A DNA stretch of 64,000 nt. Source: Mesorhizobium helmanticense (GTDB lineage: Bacteria; Pseudomonadota; Alphaproteobacteria; Rhizobiales; Rhizobiaceae). The stretch lies in the NCBI RefSeq assembly GCF_003034915.1, contig NZ_PZJX01000026.1:161231-225230 (forward strand), read 5' to 3'. The notes below the pieces were generated by a model. The model saw only the letters and a list, made by a program, of their open reading frames with translations, had not been told where the DNA came from and searched no databases. The translations under genes were made by a program, and so were the position numbers. This document shows positions 1-9,305 of this stretch, piece after piece (positions within the stretch are counted from its first letter, which is position 1; the number at the start of each line of letters is the position of its first letter).

Positions 1-207
1 TTTTCGCTGCATGAAGCGCTCGCCGGCTACACGGTCGAGGGCGCCTATGCGGAATTCACAGAACATCGCAAGGGCCGCCTGAAGTCAGGCTATCTCGCCG
101 ATCTGGTGGTGCTTTCCGCCGATATCGAGGCCACCGCGCCTGACGCCCTGCATAGGGTGCGGCCGGTGACGACCATCTGTGGCGGCAAGGTCACCTATCA
201 GGCCTGA
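1..207 (+). CDS. Amidohydrolase family protein (YtcJ-like), C-terminal 68 residues
   Basis: The window opens inside a gene; reading frame 1 runs from base 1 to a TGA at 205-207. The visible residues contain GRLKSGYLADLVVLSADI, the typical closing segment of metal-dependent amidohydrolases of the YtcJ/amidohydrolase-3 group, where the chain returns to the small beta-sandwich domain. The metal-binding residues lie upstream of the window, so neither substrate nor completeness can be judged. It is followed after about 126 bases by a polyamine-type ABC importer and two serine hydrolases, which suggests a shared role in taking up and hydrolysing an amide-containing compound. That link is inference from position only. 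Confidence 0.75.
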   Translation, partial: FSLHEALAGYTVEGAYAEFTEHRKGRLKSGYLADLVVLSADIEATAPDALHRVRPVTTICGGKVTYQA

Positions 208-333
208 GCGTGGCACGGGAATTGCGTTCTGAACCGGGATTCAGATGTATGCTTGCCAAGCTGCGCGCCGTGTGCTGACAATCGAGTGGGAACCGGATCC
301 GCCAGGAAGAGCGGACATAAGAATGGGGTAATC

Positions 334-1428
334 GTGCCGGAACAGCCGGGTAGAAGTGCAATTGACGTTCGTGGCGTCCGCAAGGTATTCGGTACCGGGG
401 AGTCACAGGTCGCCGCTCTCGACACGGTTTCGGTGTCGATCCGCGAAAATGAGTTCTTCACGCTGCTCGGGCCCTCCGGCTGCGGAAAGACGACGCTGCT
501 TCGGCTGATCGCCGGATTCGATTTCCCGAGCGCCGGCGAGATACTGCTGCATGGCCAGGACATCGCGTCGCTGCCGCCGTTCAAGCGGCCGGTCAACACC
601 GTGTTCCAGTCCTACGCGCTGTTTCCGCACATGACGGTGGCCGAAAATATCGGCTTCGGCCTGGAGATGCTCGGCAAGCCGAAGGCCGAGATCAAGGCGC
701 GCGTCGCCGAGATGCTGAAGCTGGTCAAGATGGAGGCGCTGAGCGGCCGCCGCACCAGCCAGATCTCCGGCGGCCAGCAGCAGCGCGTGGCGCTGGCGCG
801 GGCACTGGCGCCGCAGCCGAAAGTGCTGTTGCTCGACGAGCCGTTGTCGGCGCTCGACTACAAGCTGCGCAAGGAGATGCAGATCGAGCTGAAACGGCTG
901 CAGCACGAGACCGGCATCACCTTCATCTTCGTCACCCACGACCAGGAAGAGGCGCTGACGATGTCGGACCGTATCGCAGTGATGTCGTCGGGCAAGATCC
1001 TGCAGGTCGGAACGCCCTGGGACATCTACGACAAGCCGGCGGAGCGTTTCGTTGCCGACTTCATCGGCGAAAGCAATTTCCTGACCGCTGCCATTGCCGA
1101 TATCGGCAATGGCAAGGCACGCGCGACGCTCAAATCCGGCGCGACGATCGAGGCCACCGTGGCTGAGGGCTTTCAGCCGAAGGACAACGCCACCGTGGTG
1201 GTCAGGCCGGAACATGCCAAGCTGACCAGCGGCAAGGGCGACCTGTCGGGCACCGTCGAAAACATCGTCTATTTCGGCACCGACACGCACATCCATGTTC
1301 GCCTGGACAGCAGCGAGGCCTTCACTGTGCGCCAGCAGAACACGCGCAGCGCAGGCTGCGGTTTCGAGCGGGGAGACAAGGTCGGCATTTCGATCGGCAA
1401 CGATGCCGCACAAGTGCTGAGGGACTGA
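334..1428 (+). CDS. ABC transporter ATP-binding protein, spermidine/putrescine type (PotA-like)
   Basis: Cytoplasmic ATPase energising a polyamine-type importer. Walker A is GPSGCGKTT, the signature is [15 protein letters not shown], Walker B is [12 protein letters not shown], and the switch histidine is in [10 protein letters not shown]. The C-terminal ~110 residues form the TOBE-type regulatory domain usual for PotA. I chose the GTG at 334 (protein begins [15 protein letters not shown], 364 residues) because it sits just after a GGGG stretch and gives normal family length; an in-frame TTG at 253 would add 27 unconserved residues. The stop overlaps the next start (TGATG), so it is the first gene of a four-gene operon with two permeases and a binding protein. 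Substrate class (polyamine or similar cation) is inferred from family resemblance. Confidence 0.9.
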   Translation: MPEQPGRSAIDVRGVRKVFGTGESQVAALDTVSVSIRENEFFTLLGPSGCGKTTLLRLIAGFDFPSAGEILLHGQDIASLPPFKRPVNTVFQSYALFPHMTVAENIGFGLEMLGKPKAEIKARVAEMLKLVKMEALSGRRTSQISGGQQQRVALARALAPQPKVLLLDEPLSALDYKLRKEMQIELKRLQHETGITFIFVTHDQEEALTMSDRIAVMSSGKILQVGTPWDIYDKPAERFVADFIGESNFLTAAIADIGNGKARATLKSGATIEATVAEGFQPKDNATVVVRPEHAKLTSGKGDLSGTVENIVYFGTDTHIHVRLDSSEAFTVRQQNTRSAGCGFERGDKVGISIGNDAAQVLRD

Positions 1429-2348
1429 TGGCGAGCGCGGAAGAAGTCGCCAAGGAAGCCGAACGCAGAGATATCCGCGATCGGTGGCTGCTGTCGGCGC
1501 CGGCACTGATCATCATCTTTCTGGCGGCGACCGGCCCGCTGCTGATCGTCGTGATCTATTCCTTCCTGACGCCGGGGCCCTATGGCGGCGTGGTGTGGAA
1601 ATTCTCCACCGATGGCTGGCTGTCGGTGCTGATGCAGCGCGACATCTTCGACGACACTCTGGCCTTCGCCGATGCGCATTTGTCGATCTTCTGGCGTTCG
1701 ATAAGCCTGTCGTTCTACACCACCGTGCTGACGTTGTTCTTCGGCTTCCCCACAGCCTATTTCATCGCCACGCGACCGCCGAAGACGCGCGAGGTCTGGG
1801 TTTTCCTCGTCACCATTCCGTTCTGGACGAATCTCCTGATCCGCACCTTCGCCATGCAGCAGGTGATCCGCAACGAAGGGCTGGTCAACACGGCGCTGAT
1901 GGCGCTCGGCATCATCAAGCAACCGCTGCAGATCATGAATACCGACGCCGCCATCTTGCTCGGCATGATCTATATCTACCTACCTCTGATGGTGCTGCCG
2001 ATCTACGCCTCGATGGAGAAGCTCGACTTCCGGCTGGTCGAGGCCGGATATGACCTCTACGCCGGTCGCTGGCAGGTTCTGCGCCGCATCATCTTCCCGT
2101 TGATCAAGCCCGGCGTCATAGCCGGCTCGATACTGGTCTTCATTCCCTCGCTTGGCGCCTATGTCATTCCGCGGGTGCTGGGCGGCGGCAAGAACATGAT
2201 GCTCGGCAACCTGATCGAACTGCAGTTCGGCGCGGGCCGTAACTGGCCGCTTGGCGCGGCCATCTCAATTACGCTCATGGTGCTGGTGATGATCGCGCTC
2301 CTGTTCTACGTGCGCAACGCATCCGGGTCGGAGGGCGCCCATGGCTAA
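1428..2348 (+). CDS. ABC transporter permease, PotB-like
   Basis: Inner-membrane permease of 306 residues. After a short charged N-terminus it has a first membrane segment (ALIIIFLAATGPLLIVVIYSF) and about five more. The EAA loop that docks onto the ATPase reads VEAGYDLYAGRWQVLRRIIFPLI, a good match to the EAAxxLGA...P pattern of binding-protein-dependent permeases. Start and stop overlap the neighbouring genes (1 base upstream, 8 bases downstream), so translation is probably coupled. Length and order (ATPase, PotB-like, PotC-like, binding protein) match polyamine importers. Confidence 0.9.
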   Translation: MASAEEVAKEAERRDIRDRWLLSAPALIIIFLAATGPLLIVVIYSFLTPGPYGGVVWKFSTDGWLSVLMQRDIFDDTLAFADAHLSIFWRSISLSFYTTVLTLFFGFPTAYFIATRPPKTREVWVFLVTIPFWTNLLIRTFAMQQVIRNEGLVNTALMALGIIKQPLQIMNTDAAILLGMIYIYLPLMVLPIYASMEKLDFRLVEAGYDLYAGRWQVLRRIIFPLIKPGVIAGSILVFIPSLGAYVIPRVLGGGKNMMLGNLIELQFGAGRNWPLGAAISITLMVLVMIALLFYVRNASGSEGAHG

Positions 2349-3144
2349 GCGTCCGTTCGACATCCAGGCGCAACCCGGCTTCGGGTTCATGGCGCTTCTG
2401 ACCTTCTTCGCGCTCTATCTGCCGATCGCGGCGCTCGTCACCTATTCGTTCAACACGGCGGATTCGCTTTCGCGCTGGGATGGCGTCTCACTGCGCTGGT
2501 TTATTTCGGCCTGGCACAATTCGGCTGTGCAGGACGCCTCCGTCCGCTCGCTCGTGCTGGCGGTCTCGGCCGCGGCGCTGTCGACGATCGCCGCCACCAT
2601 GGCTGCTCTGGCCACGACCCGCACGCGGCCCTATCCCGGCCTTACCTTCAAATACGCCTTCATCAACCAGCCGCTGATGGTGCCGGAGATAGTCACCGGC
2701 GTCGCGCTCCTGATCGTGTTCTCGCGCATCAAGGTCTGGACGGGTTACTCAGGACTCGGTTACTTGATCGCCGCGCACACCGCCTTCTGCATCCCGTTCG
2801 CTTACCTGCCGATCCGGGCGCGGCTGGACAGCATGGACCTGACGCTGGAGCGCGCAGCCGCCGACCTATACGCCACGCCCTGGAAAGCCTTCCGTTTCGT
2901 GACGCTGCCGCTCTTGAGGCCGGCCATCATCGCGGGCTTCATGCTCGCCTTCGTCATTTCGCTCGACGATGTGGTCATCACCGAATTCGTCAAGTCCGGC
3001 GGCCAGGATACGCTGCCCACCTACATGCTCGGCCAGTTGCGGCGCGAAACGAGCCCGGAAATCAATGCGATCGCCACGGTATTCCTGGCGCTGTCGGTGG
3101 TGCTCGTAACCGCGTTCTACTTCGTCAATCGGCGCAAGCCATGA
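2341..3144 (+). CDS. ABC transporter permease, PotC-like
   Basis: Second permease subunit, 267 residues, about six membrane segments beginning with FGFMALLTFFALYLPIAALVTYSF. Its EAA loop reads LERAAADLYATPWKAFRFVTLP, close to the conserved motif of PotC proteins, and the following LDDVVITEF segment is also typical of that family. The ATG lies inside the end of the PotB-like gene (8-base overlap), and 28 bases separate its stop from the binding-protein start. It should pair with the PotB-like subunit to form the membrane channel. Confidence 0.9.
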   Translation: MAKRPFDIQAQPGFGFMALLTFFALYLPIAALVTYSFNTADSLSRWDGVSLRWFISAWHNSAVQDASVRSLVLAVSAAALSTIAATMAALATTRTRPYPGLTFKYAFINQPLMVPEIVTGVALLIVFSRIKVWTGYSGLGYLIAAHTAFCIPFAYLPIRARLDSMDLTLERAAADLYATPWKAFRFVTLPLLRPAIIAGFMLAFVISLDDVVITEFVKSGGQDTLPTYMLGQLRRETSPEINAIATVFLALSVVLVTAFYFVNRRKP

Positions 3145-3172
3145 CCAACGATTGCCAAACGGGAGAATAGCA

Positions 3173-4207
3173 ATGAAATGGAAGACCACGGCTACCACGG
3201 CGGTATTCGCAATGTTTGCCTTTGCGGGCAGCGCGTATGCGGAAGGCGAACTCAACATCTTTAATTGGGGCGACTACACTAGCCCCGAGATGATCAAGAA
3301 GTTCGAGGATACCTATAAGGTCAAGGTGACGACCACCGACTACGACTCCAACGACACCGCGCTAGCAAAGGTACGCGCCGGTGGTCATGGCTTCGACATT
3401 GTGGTGCCGTCGGCCAACTACGTGCCGATCTGGGTGAAGGAAGGGCTTCTGCTTGAGGCCCGGCCCGACCAGATGGCGAACTTCAAGAATGTCGACGAGC
3501 GCTGGGTGAACGTTCCCTGGGATCCGGGTCGTCATTATACGGTTCCGTGGCAGTGGGGCGTGACCGGCATCGGCGTCAACACAAAGGTCTATGACGGCGA
3601 CATCAACACCTCGGCCATCTTCCTCGATCCGCCGAAGGAACTGGTTGGCAAGATCAATGTCGCGCCGGAAATGAACGACGTGCTGTTCGCCACCATCAAG
3701 TATCTGGGCGGCGACTGGTGCACGGACGACAAGGAACTGCTCAAGAAAGTGCGCGACAAGCTGGTGGAGGCCAAGCCGAAATGGCTGGCCATGGATTATA
3801 GCGTGACCGAGAAGCTACCGGCCGGCGACTATTCGGCCGTCTACTACTGGAACGGCGCCATCATGCGCTCGCGCATCAAGAACCCCGACATCAAGTTCGG
3901 CTACCCGAAGGAGGGCTTCCCCTTTTTCATGGACAGTGTTGCCATCCTCAAGGATGCCAAGAATGTCGACAACGCCAAGCTGTTCATGAACTTCATCATG
4001 GATCCCGAGAACGCCGCCATGATCTCCGCCTTCGCCAAATATGCCAACGGCATCAAGGGCTCGAAGGCATTCATGCCAGCCGACATGAAGGATGCGCCCG
4101 AACTGGTGGTACCGCCAGAACTGGAGAAAGCGGGCGAGTTCCTCACCCCTTGCTCGCCCGAGGTGCAGCAACTCTACACGCGCATCTGGACGGACGTTCA
4201 GAAATAG
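3173..4207 (+). CDS. Periplasmic polyamine-type substrate-binding protein (PotD/PotF-like)
   Basis: Extracytoplasmic binding protein of 344 residues. The ATG at 3173 is preceded by a GGGAGA ribosome-binding site and opens a clear signal peptide (MKWKTTATTAVFAMFAFAGSAYA, cleavage after AYA by the A-x-A rule), so the in-frame TTG at 3152 is not preferred. The mature N-terminus reads GELNIFNWGDYTSPEMIKKF, a hallmark of the PotD/PotF spermidine/putrescine-binding family, and VPWQWGVTGIGVN is another family motif. It is last in the importer operon, a position favouring high expression only if it has extra promoter or RNA stability signals, which I did not see. Ligand may be a polyamine or a related amine or amide. 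Confidence 0.88.
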   Translation: MKWKTTATTAVFAMFAFAGSAYAEGELNIFNWGDYTSPEMIKKFEDTYKVKVTTTDYDSNDTALAKVRAGGHGFDIVVPSANYVPIWVKEGLLLEARPDQMANFKNVDERWVNVPWDPGRHYTVPWQWGVTGIGVNTKVYDGDINTSAIFLDPPKELVGKINVAPEMNDVLFATIKYLGGDWCTDDKELLKKVRDKLVEAKPKWLAMDYSVTEKLPAGDYSAVYYWNGAIMRSRIKNPDIKFGYPKEGFPFFMDSVAILKDAKNVDNAKLFMNFIMDPENAAMISAFAKYANGIKGSKAFMPADMKDAPELVVPPELEKAGEFLTPCSPEVQQLYTRIWTDVQK

Positions 4208-4254
4208 CGGCACTCCGCCTTCTTCCGCGCGAGCGGGAAGACGGCGGGTCAAGG

Positions 4255-4309
4255 GCCGGATGAGGGGTAGCGCTGAATTCGCAGCGTTCGCGCCGCCCCT
4301 CACCTGGCC
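4255..4309. repeat. Intergenic palindrome with nested hairpins
   Basis: Between the binding-protein gene and the first serine hydrolase. A perfect inner hairpin CGCTG-AATTCG-CAGCG (4271-4286) is nested in an imperfect outer stem pairing GGCC and AGGGG (from 4255) with CCCCT and GGCC (to 4309). Another imperfect inverted repeat lies at 4215-4247, directly after the stop. The GGCCGGATGAGGGG wording resembles palindromic intergenic repeats common in rhizobial chromosomes. It may act as a transcription or RNA-stability boundary. Confidence 0.5.
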
Positions 4310-4445
4310 TGCTGGCACTGCCCTTCGCCATGGCGTCGGGCGTTCGTCACTCGAAAGGCCCAATCGGGGGCTTTCTCGTCCGCTGTGCAGACCGCTCCTC
4401 ATCCAAGTGAACGGAAGAGCGGCATGCGGCGGCAAGGAAATTCTC

Positions 4446-5642
4446 ATGCAGTCATACCGCAACAGCGAGCCGGCGCCGCCTATCATGCAGGGGTCGCCGC
4501 CCAAGATGGCGCCGCCGAGACTCGACTGGGACCGGCCGCCCTGGAACCGCTGGGCGTTCCAGCATATCCGCGAGCTCCTGCCGACCGTCGAGGTCTGGCG
4601 CGGCAACGGCCATCGCCACCGGCTCGAGCGGGCCGAGGTCGATCTCGATCAACTGCCGGTCAGCGACAGCACCGGCGCGCCGACGACGCTGGCCGGGCTG
4701 CTCGATGAAACCTACACGGACGGCTTCCTGGTGCTCCGGGACGGCAAGGTCGCCTATGAGCGCTATTTCAACGGCATGACCGACCGCACGCTGCATTTGT
4801 CGCAGTCGATGGCAAAGTCGGTCACCGCATCTGTATTCGGCATATTGGTGGGGCGCGGCCTGATCGATCCGGCCTTGCCGGTGACGACCTATCTGCCGGA
4901 GCTTGCCGCAACAGGCTGGGCGGGCGCCAGCGTGCAGCATGTGCTCGACATGACGAGCGGGGTGCGTTTTTCCGAGGAATACACCGATCCCTATTCCGAT
5001 GTCGGCCAGGTCGATGTCGCCTCCGGCTGGAAGCCCGTGCCGCCGGGCAGCGATCCGGCCTTCCGGTGGCCATCGCACATTTTCGAATTGATCGTCGGGC
5101 TCAAGGAGACAAGCAGGCCACACGGTGCCGCCTTCGAATATCGCTCGATCGAGACCGATGTGCTGGCCTTCATCATGGAGCGGGTGAGCGGCAAGCGGCT
5201 CGCGCGATTGATTTCGGAAGAACTCTGGCAAAAGCTCGGCGCGGACGAAAGCGCCTGCTTCACCGTCGACAGTGCCGGCTATGCGCTGGCCGATGGCGGC
5301 TTCAACGCCACGCTGCGCGACTATGGCCGTTTCGGCCAGCTGATCCTCGACAATGGTGGCGGCGTGGTGCCGGCCGACTGGATCGAAGCGACGCGCAACG
5401 GCGGGCACGGGCCGGATTTCAATGACAGTCTGCCGGAAGGCAGCTACCGCAACCAGTTCTGGATCGAGGATCCGCGCTCGCGCGCGCTGATGTGCCGGGG
5501 CGTGTTTGGGCAATTGATCCATATCGACTGGGACACAAGAATGGTCGTGGTGAAGCTTTCGACCTATCCGGATTTCAGCAACATCGCCTATTCGGTGGCG
5601 ACGCTGAAGGCCGTGCACGCCATCGCCAAAGCATTGGCCTGA
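4446..5642 (+). CDS. Serine hydrolase, class C beta-lactamase/6-aminohexanoate-dimer hydrolase-like
   Basis: Cytoplasmic serine hydrolase of 398 residues; no signal peptide is visible. The SxxK nucleophile motif is S121-M-A-K124 in LHLSQSMAKSVTAS and the general-base tyrosine is probably Y232 in FEYRS. This arrangement matches class C beta-lactamase-fold enzymes, including 6-aminohexanoate-dimer hydrolase (NylB), which cleave amides or esters. The ATG at 4446 follows an AAGGA site; the open frame extends upstream to 4092 but that part overlaps the previous gene in another frame. A paralogue follows 32 bases downstream. Together with the amine-type importer and upstream amidohydrolase this suggests hydrolysis of an imported amide; the actual substrate is unknown. 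Confidence 0.85.
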   Translation: MQSYRNSEPAPPIMQGSPPKMAPPRLDWDRPPWNRWAFQHIRELLPTVEVWRGNGHRHRLERAEVDLDQLPVSDSTGAPTTLAGLLDETYTDGFLVLRDGKVAYERYFNGMTDRTLHLSQSMAKSVTASVFGILVGRGLIDPALPVTTYLPELAATGWAGASVQHVLDMTSGVRFSEEYTDPYSDVGQVDVASGWKPVPPGSDPAFRWPSHIFELIVGLKETSRPHGAAFEYRSIETDVLAFIMERVSGKRLARLISEELWQKLGADESACFTVDSAGYALADGGFNATLRDYGRFGQLILDNGGGVVPADWIEATRNGGHGPDFNDSLPEGSYRNQFWIEDPRSRALMCRGVFGQLIHIDWDTRMVVVKLSTYPDFSNIAYSVATLKAVHAIAKALA

Positions 5643-5674
5643 GCCTCAGACAACGAAAATCCGGAAGGACCATC

Positions 5675-6856
5675 ATGACCGGCAAGACCGCGTTCGAGAC
5701 CAGGCATGGCTTTGCCCGCAATAAGGTGCTGCTTTCCAATTGGCGGGAAAGTCCGTTCAGCCGCTGGTCGTTCCAGAATGTCGGCGAGCTGGTGCCGAGC
5801 GCGCCCGTTGCCGCGGCTGCGGGTGTAAGCGAGGGGCCGGCGCAAGATCTGACCGGACTGCTCGGAGAAAAGGTCGCCTTGGCGGGCGGACCGGAGAGCG
5901 TTGCCGCTTTCCTGAAGCGCTCCGATACCGACGGGCTGACGATCATGAAAGGCGGCAGGATCGTCGGCGACTGGTTCGCGCCGCATATGGATTTCGGCGC
6001 CCGCCATATCGTCTTCTCGATCAGCAAGTCGCTGACCGCCATTGTCGCCGGCATATTGGAAGGCGAGGGGACTTTCGATCCGGAGGCTCCGGTGACGCGG
6101 TACATCCCGGAAGCCGCCGGCTCGGCCTATGGCGAGGCCAGTGTGCGCCATGTTCTCGACATGAGCGTCAGCCTCGATTTCGAGGAGGCCTATCTCGACC
6201 CCGAAAGCGCCTTTGCCCGCTATCGCCGCGCGACGCTGTGGAATCCGGGTGGCGGAGCGGAAAGCCTGGCTGCCTTCATCCTGACGCTGCCACGTCTCGC
6301 CGAGCCGCACGGCCAGACCTTTCGCTATCGTTCGCCCAATTCGGACCTGCTCGGCATCCTCGTCGAACGCGCGTCCGGCCGACGTTTCCCCGAGCTGATG
6401 CGCGAGAAATTGTGGCTGCCGCTCGGGGCGGCCAGCGAAGCCTCGGTCACGGTGGATATGGAAGGCACAGCGCGCACGGCCGGTGGCATTTCGGTGACGC
6501 CGCGCGATCTCGCCCGTGTCGGCGAGATGATGCGGCAAGGCGGCACGGCCTTTGGCCGCCGTGTGGTGCCGGAAGCCTGGGTGCGCGATACTGTCGAAAC
6601 AGGCGGCAGCTCGGAAGCCTGGCAGCGTGGCACGATGGCGTTCTTGTTTCCGCAGGGACGCTACCGCAACAAATGGTACCAGACGGGGGCTGAAAGCGAC
6701 GCCTTCTGCGGCATCGGCATTCATGGCCAATGGCTCTATGTCAATCCGAGGGACGAGGTGGTGATCGCCAAGATGTCGTCGCAGCCGCTGCCGGTCGAGG
6801 ATCCGCTCGATCTCGATATGGTGGCTTTCTTCGAGGCGCTGAGCCGGATGGTCTGA
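5675..6856 (+). CDS. Serine hydrolase, class C beta-lactamase-like, paralogue of the preceding gene
   Basis: 393 residues, same fold and motif order as its upstream neighbour: S115-I-S-K118 in VFSISKSLTAI, Y218 in FRYRSPNSD, and a late GIHGQWLYV segment in the place of the third active-site motif. The ATG at 5675 is preceded by GGAAGGA, an excellent ribosome-binding site, so the longer open frame back to 5492 is not used. The tyrosine motif (YRSPN) is closer to the class C YxN pattern than in the first copy (YRSIE), so the two may differ in substrate. Probably transcribed with the first hydrolase. Confidence 0.85.
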   Translation: MTGKTAFETRHGFARNKVLLSNWRESPFSRWSFQNVGELVPSAPVAAAAGVSEGPAQDLTGLLGEKVALAGGPESVAAFLKRSDTDGLTIMKGGRIVGDWFAPHMDFGARHIVFSISKSLTAIVAGILEGEGTFDPEAPVTRYIPEAAGSAYGEASVRHVLDMSVSLDFEEAYLDPESAFARYRRATLWNPGGGAESLAAFILTLPRLAEPHGQTFRYRSPNSDLLGILVERASGRRFPELMREKLWLPLGAASEASVTVDMEGTARTAGGISVTPRDLARVGEMMRQGGTAFGRRVVPEAWVRDTVETGGSSEAWQRGTMAFLFPQGRYRNKWYQTGAESDAFCGIGIHGQWLYVNPRDEVVIAKMSSQPLPVEDPLDLDMVAFFEALSRMV

Positions 6857-6982
6857 CCCTGACGGGCAGCTGGCAATATAGCTTTCCTGTGGACCCGCCG
6901 CGTTGGTGAAAACGTCGCGGTTGGCGCAGCCATTCTCTGCGCCTATGGTCGCCGCTCTTTTCGGCACAGCAGCAGGAACGAC

Positions 6983-9301
6983 ATGGCATCCGACATCAAG
7001 CGCATTGCAACGATCATTGCGGCCGAGATTGGTGCCCGGCCCGAGCAGGCCGCCGCGGCGATCGGCCTGCTCGACGAGGGCGCGACGGTGCCGTTCGTGG
7101 CGCGCTACCGCAAGGAGGTGACCGGCGGGCTCGACGACACGCAGTTGCGCGACCTTGCCGAGCGGCTCGCCTATCTGCGCGAACTCGACGCGCGCCGCGA
7201 CACCATCCTCGGCTCGATCCGCGAGCAGGGCAAGCTCACCGAGGAGCTTGAAGCCAAGATCGCCGCCGCGGCCACCAAGGCCGAGCTCGAGGATATCTAT
7301 CTGCCCTACAAGCCGAAGCGCCGGACCAAGGCCGAGATCGCGCGCGAGCGTGGGCTGGGACCGCTGGCCGAGGCCATCCTCGCCGACCGCGCATTGGTGC
7401 CGGCGGAACTGGCGCTGGCCTATGTCGGCAACGAGATTGCCGACGCCAAGGCGGCGCTTGAAGGCGCGCGCGACATTCTCTCCGAGCAGTTCGCCGAGAA
7501 TGCCGATCTGGTCGGCAAGCTGCGAAGCTACATGAAGGAACGCGCCTTCCTGCGCGCCCGCGTCGTCGACGGCAAGCAGGAGGCTGGCGCCAAATTCTCC
7601 GACTATTTCGACCATGTCGAGCGTTGGGCCAATGTGCCCGGCCATCGCGCGCTGGCGATGCTGCGCGGCCGCAATGAGGAGATGCTGGCGCTCGACATCG
7701 AGGTCGATGCCGACGATGCTTCGCCGGTGAAGCCGGTCGAGCGCATGATCGCCAATGCCTATGCCATTGGCGGCAGCCAGCCGGGCGACCGCTGGCTGAT
7801 GGAAGTGGCCGGCTGGACCTGGCGCATCAAGCTGTCGCTGCACCTGACGCTCGACCTGATGCGCGACCTGCGCGAGCGGGCCGAGGAGGAGGCAATCCAT
7901 GTCTTCGCCCGCAATCTGAAAGATTTGCTGCTTGCCGCACCCGCCGGCTCGCGCGCCACGATGGGGCTCGACCCCGGCATCCGGACCGGCGTCAAGGTGG
8001 CGGTGGTCGACGGCACCGGCAAGCTTGTGGCGACGACGACGGTCTATCCGTTTCCGCCGCGCAACGATGTGCGTGGCACGCAGGCCGAACTGGCGAAGCT
8101 GGTTCGCCTGCACAAGGTCGAGCTGATTTCGATCGGCAACGGCACCGGCAGCCGCGAGACGGAAAGACTGGTCGCCGACATGCTGTCCGAGATGCCGGCG
8201 GATGCCGGCCCGAAGCCGCTCAAGGTGATCGTCAGCGAGGCGGGCGCCTCGGTCTATTCGGCCTCAGCGGCTGCGGCGGCGGAGTTTCCCGGTCTCGACG
8301 TGTCGCTGCGCGGCGCGGTGTCGATCGCCCGGCGCTTGCAGGATCCACTCGCCGAACTGGTCAAGATCGAGCCGAAGTCGATCGGTGTCGGCCAGTATCA
8401 GCACGATGTCGACCAGTACCGGCTCGGCCGCTCGCTGGAAGCCGTGGTCGAGGATGCCGTCAACGCTGTCGGCGTCGACCTCAACACGGCATCGGCGCCG
8501 CTATTGGCACGCGTGTCAGGCCTTGGCGCGTCGCTGGCCGAAGCGATCGTTGCGCATCGCGATGCCACCGGCCCCTTCGCCAGCCGGAAGGATCTTCTCA
8601 AGGTTTCTCGCCTCGGACCTCGCGCGTTCGAGCAATGCGCCGGCTTCCTGCGCATTGCGAACGGCAGCGAGCCGCTCGATGCCTCGTCCGTGCATCCGGA
8701 AGCCTATGGCGTGGCGAAGAAGATCGTCGCTGCCTGCGGGCGCGATGTGCGTTCGCTTATGAGCGATAGTGCTGCGCTCAAGGCTCTTGATCCGCGCGTT
8801 TTCGTCGACGAGCGCTTCGGCCTGCCGACCGTGCGCGACATCCTGGCGGAGCTGGAAAAGCCCGGCCGCGATCCGCGTCCCGGCTTCAAGACCGCGACCT
8901 TCGCCGATGGTGTCGACGACATCAATGATTTGAAGCCCGGCATGCTGCTTGAAGGCACCGTCACCAATGTCGCGGCCTTCGGCGCCTTCGTCGATATCGG
9001 CGTGCACCAGGATGGGCTGGTGCATGTCTCGCAACTCGCCGATCGCTTCGTCAAGGACGCGCATGAGGTGGTCAAGGCCGGCGACGTGGTCAAGGTGCGC
9101 GTCGTCGAAGTCGACATCAAGCGCAAGCGCATCGGGCTTTCGATGCGCAAGGATGGTGACGGTGGTGCTTCGAGAGGCGGGCCACGCAACAATGGCGGCA
9201 AACCCGTGCCGCGCGCGCCAGCACCACAGCGTCAGCCGCAACAGCCGGCACAACAGGGTGCCTTCGGCGCTGCCCTGGCCGAGGCGATGAAGCGGAAGTA
9301 G
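6983..9301 (+). CDS. tex: Tex family transcription accessory / RNA-binding protein
   Basis: 772 residues with the full Tex architecture: helical N-terminal part, a YqgF/RNase H-like domain starting near residue 325 ([19 protein letters not shown]), helix-hairpin-helix repeats ([39 protein letters not shown]), and a C-terminal S1 domain at about 652-722 ([21 protein letters not shown]). A proline/glutamine-rich tail follows. ATG at 6983 with AGGAACG upstream. Tex proteins bind nucleic acid and affect transcript handling; the gene stands alone and its location here says nothing more about its role. Confidence 0.95.
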   Translation: MASDIKRIATIIAAEIGARPEQAAAAIGLLDEGATVPFVARYRKEVTGGLDDTQLRDLAERLAYLRELDARRDTILGSIREQGKLTEELEAKIAAAATKAELEDIYLPYKPKRRTKAEIARERGLGPLAEAILADRALVPAELALAYVGNEIADAKAALEGARDILSEQFAENADLVGKLRSYMKERAFLRARVVDGKQEAGAKFSDYFDHVERWANVPGHRALAMLRGRNEEMLALDIEVDADDASPVKPVERMIANAYAIGGSQPGDRWLMEVAGWTWRIKLSLHLTLDLMRDLRERAEEEAIHVFARNLKDLLLAAPAGSRATMGLDPGIRTGVKVAVVDGTGKLVATTTVYPFPPRNDVRGTQAELAKLVRLHKVELISIGNGTGSRETERLVADMLSEMPADAGPKPLKVIVSEAGASVYSASAAAAAEFPGLDVSLRGAVSIARRLQDPLAELVKIEPKSIGVGQYQHDVDQYRLGRSLEAVVEDAVNAVGVDLNTASAPLLARVSGLGASLAEAIVAHRDATGPFASRKDLLKVSRLGPRAFEQCAGFLRIANGSEPLDASSVHPEAYGVAKKIVAACGRDVRSLMSDSAALKALDPRVFVDERFGLPTVRDILAELEKPGRDPRPGFKTATFADGVDDINDLKPGMLLEGTVTNVAAFGAFVDIGVHQDGLVHVSQLADRFVKDAHEVVKAGDVVKVRVVEVDIKRKRIGLSMRKDGDGGASRGGPRNNGGKPVPRAPAPQRQPQQPAQQGAFGAALAEAMKRK

Positions 9302-9305
9302 CCAG

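Noticed and set aside
253..333. Upstream TTG start for the PotA-like gene
   Set aside because: Adds 27 residues with no conservation; GTG at 334 gives the usual N-terminus.
5588..8113. 841-codon open frame on the minus strand
   Set aside because: It lies fully antisense to the second serine hydrolase and tex, both recognisable, and its Arg/His-rich translation is typical of antisense frames in high G+C DNA.
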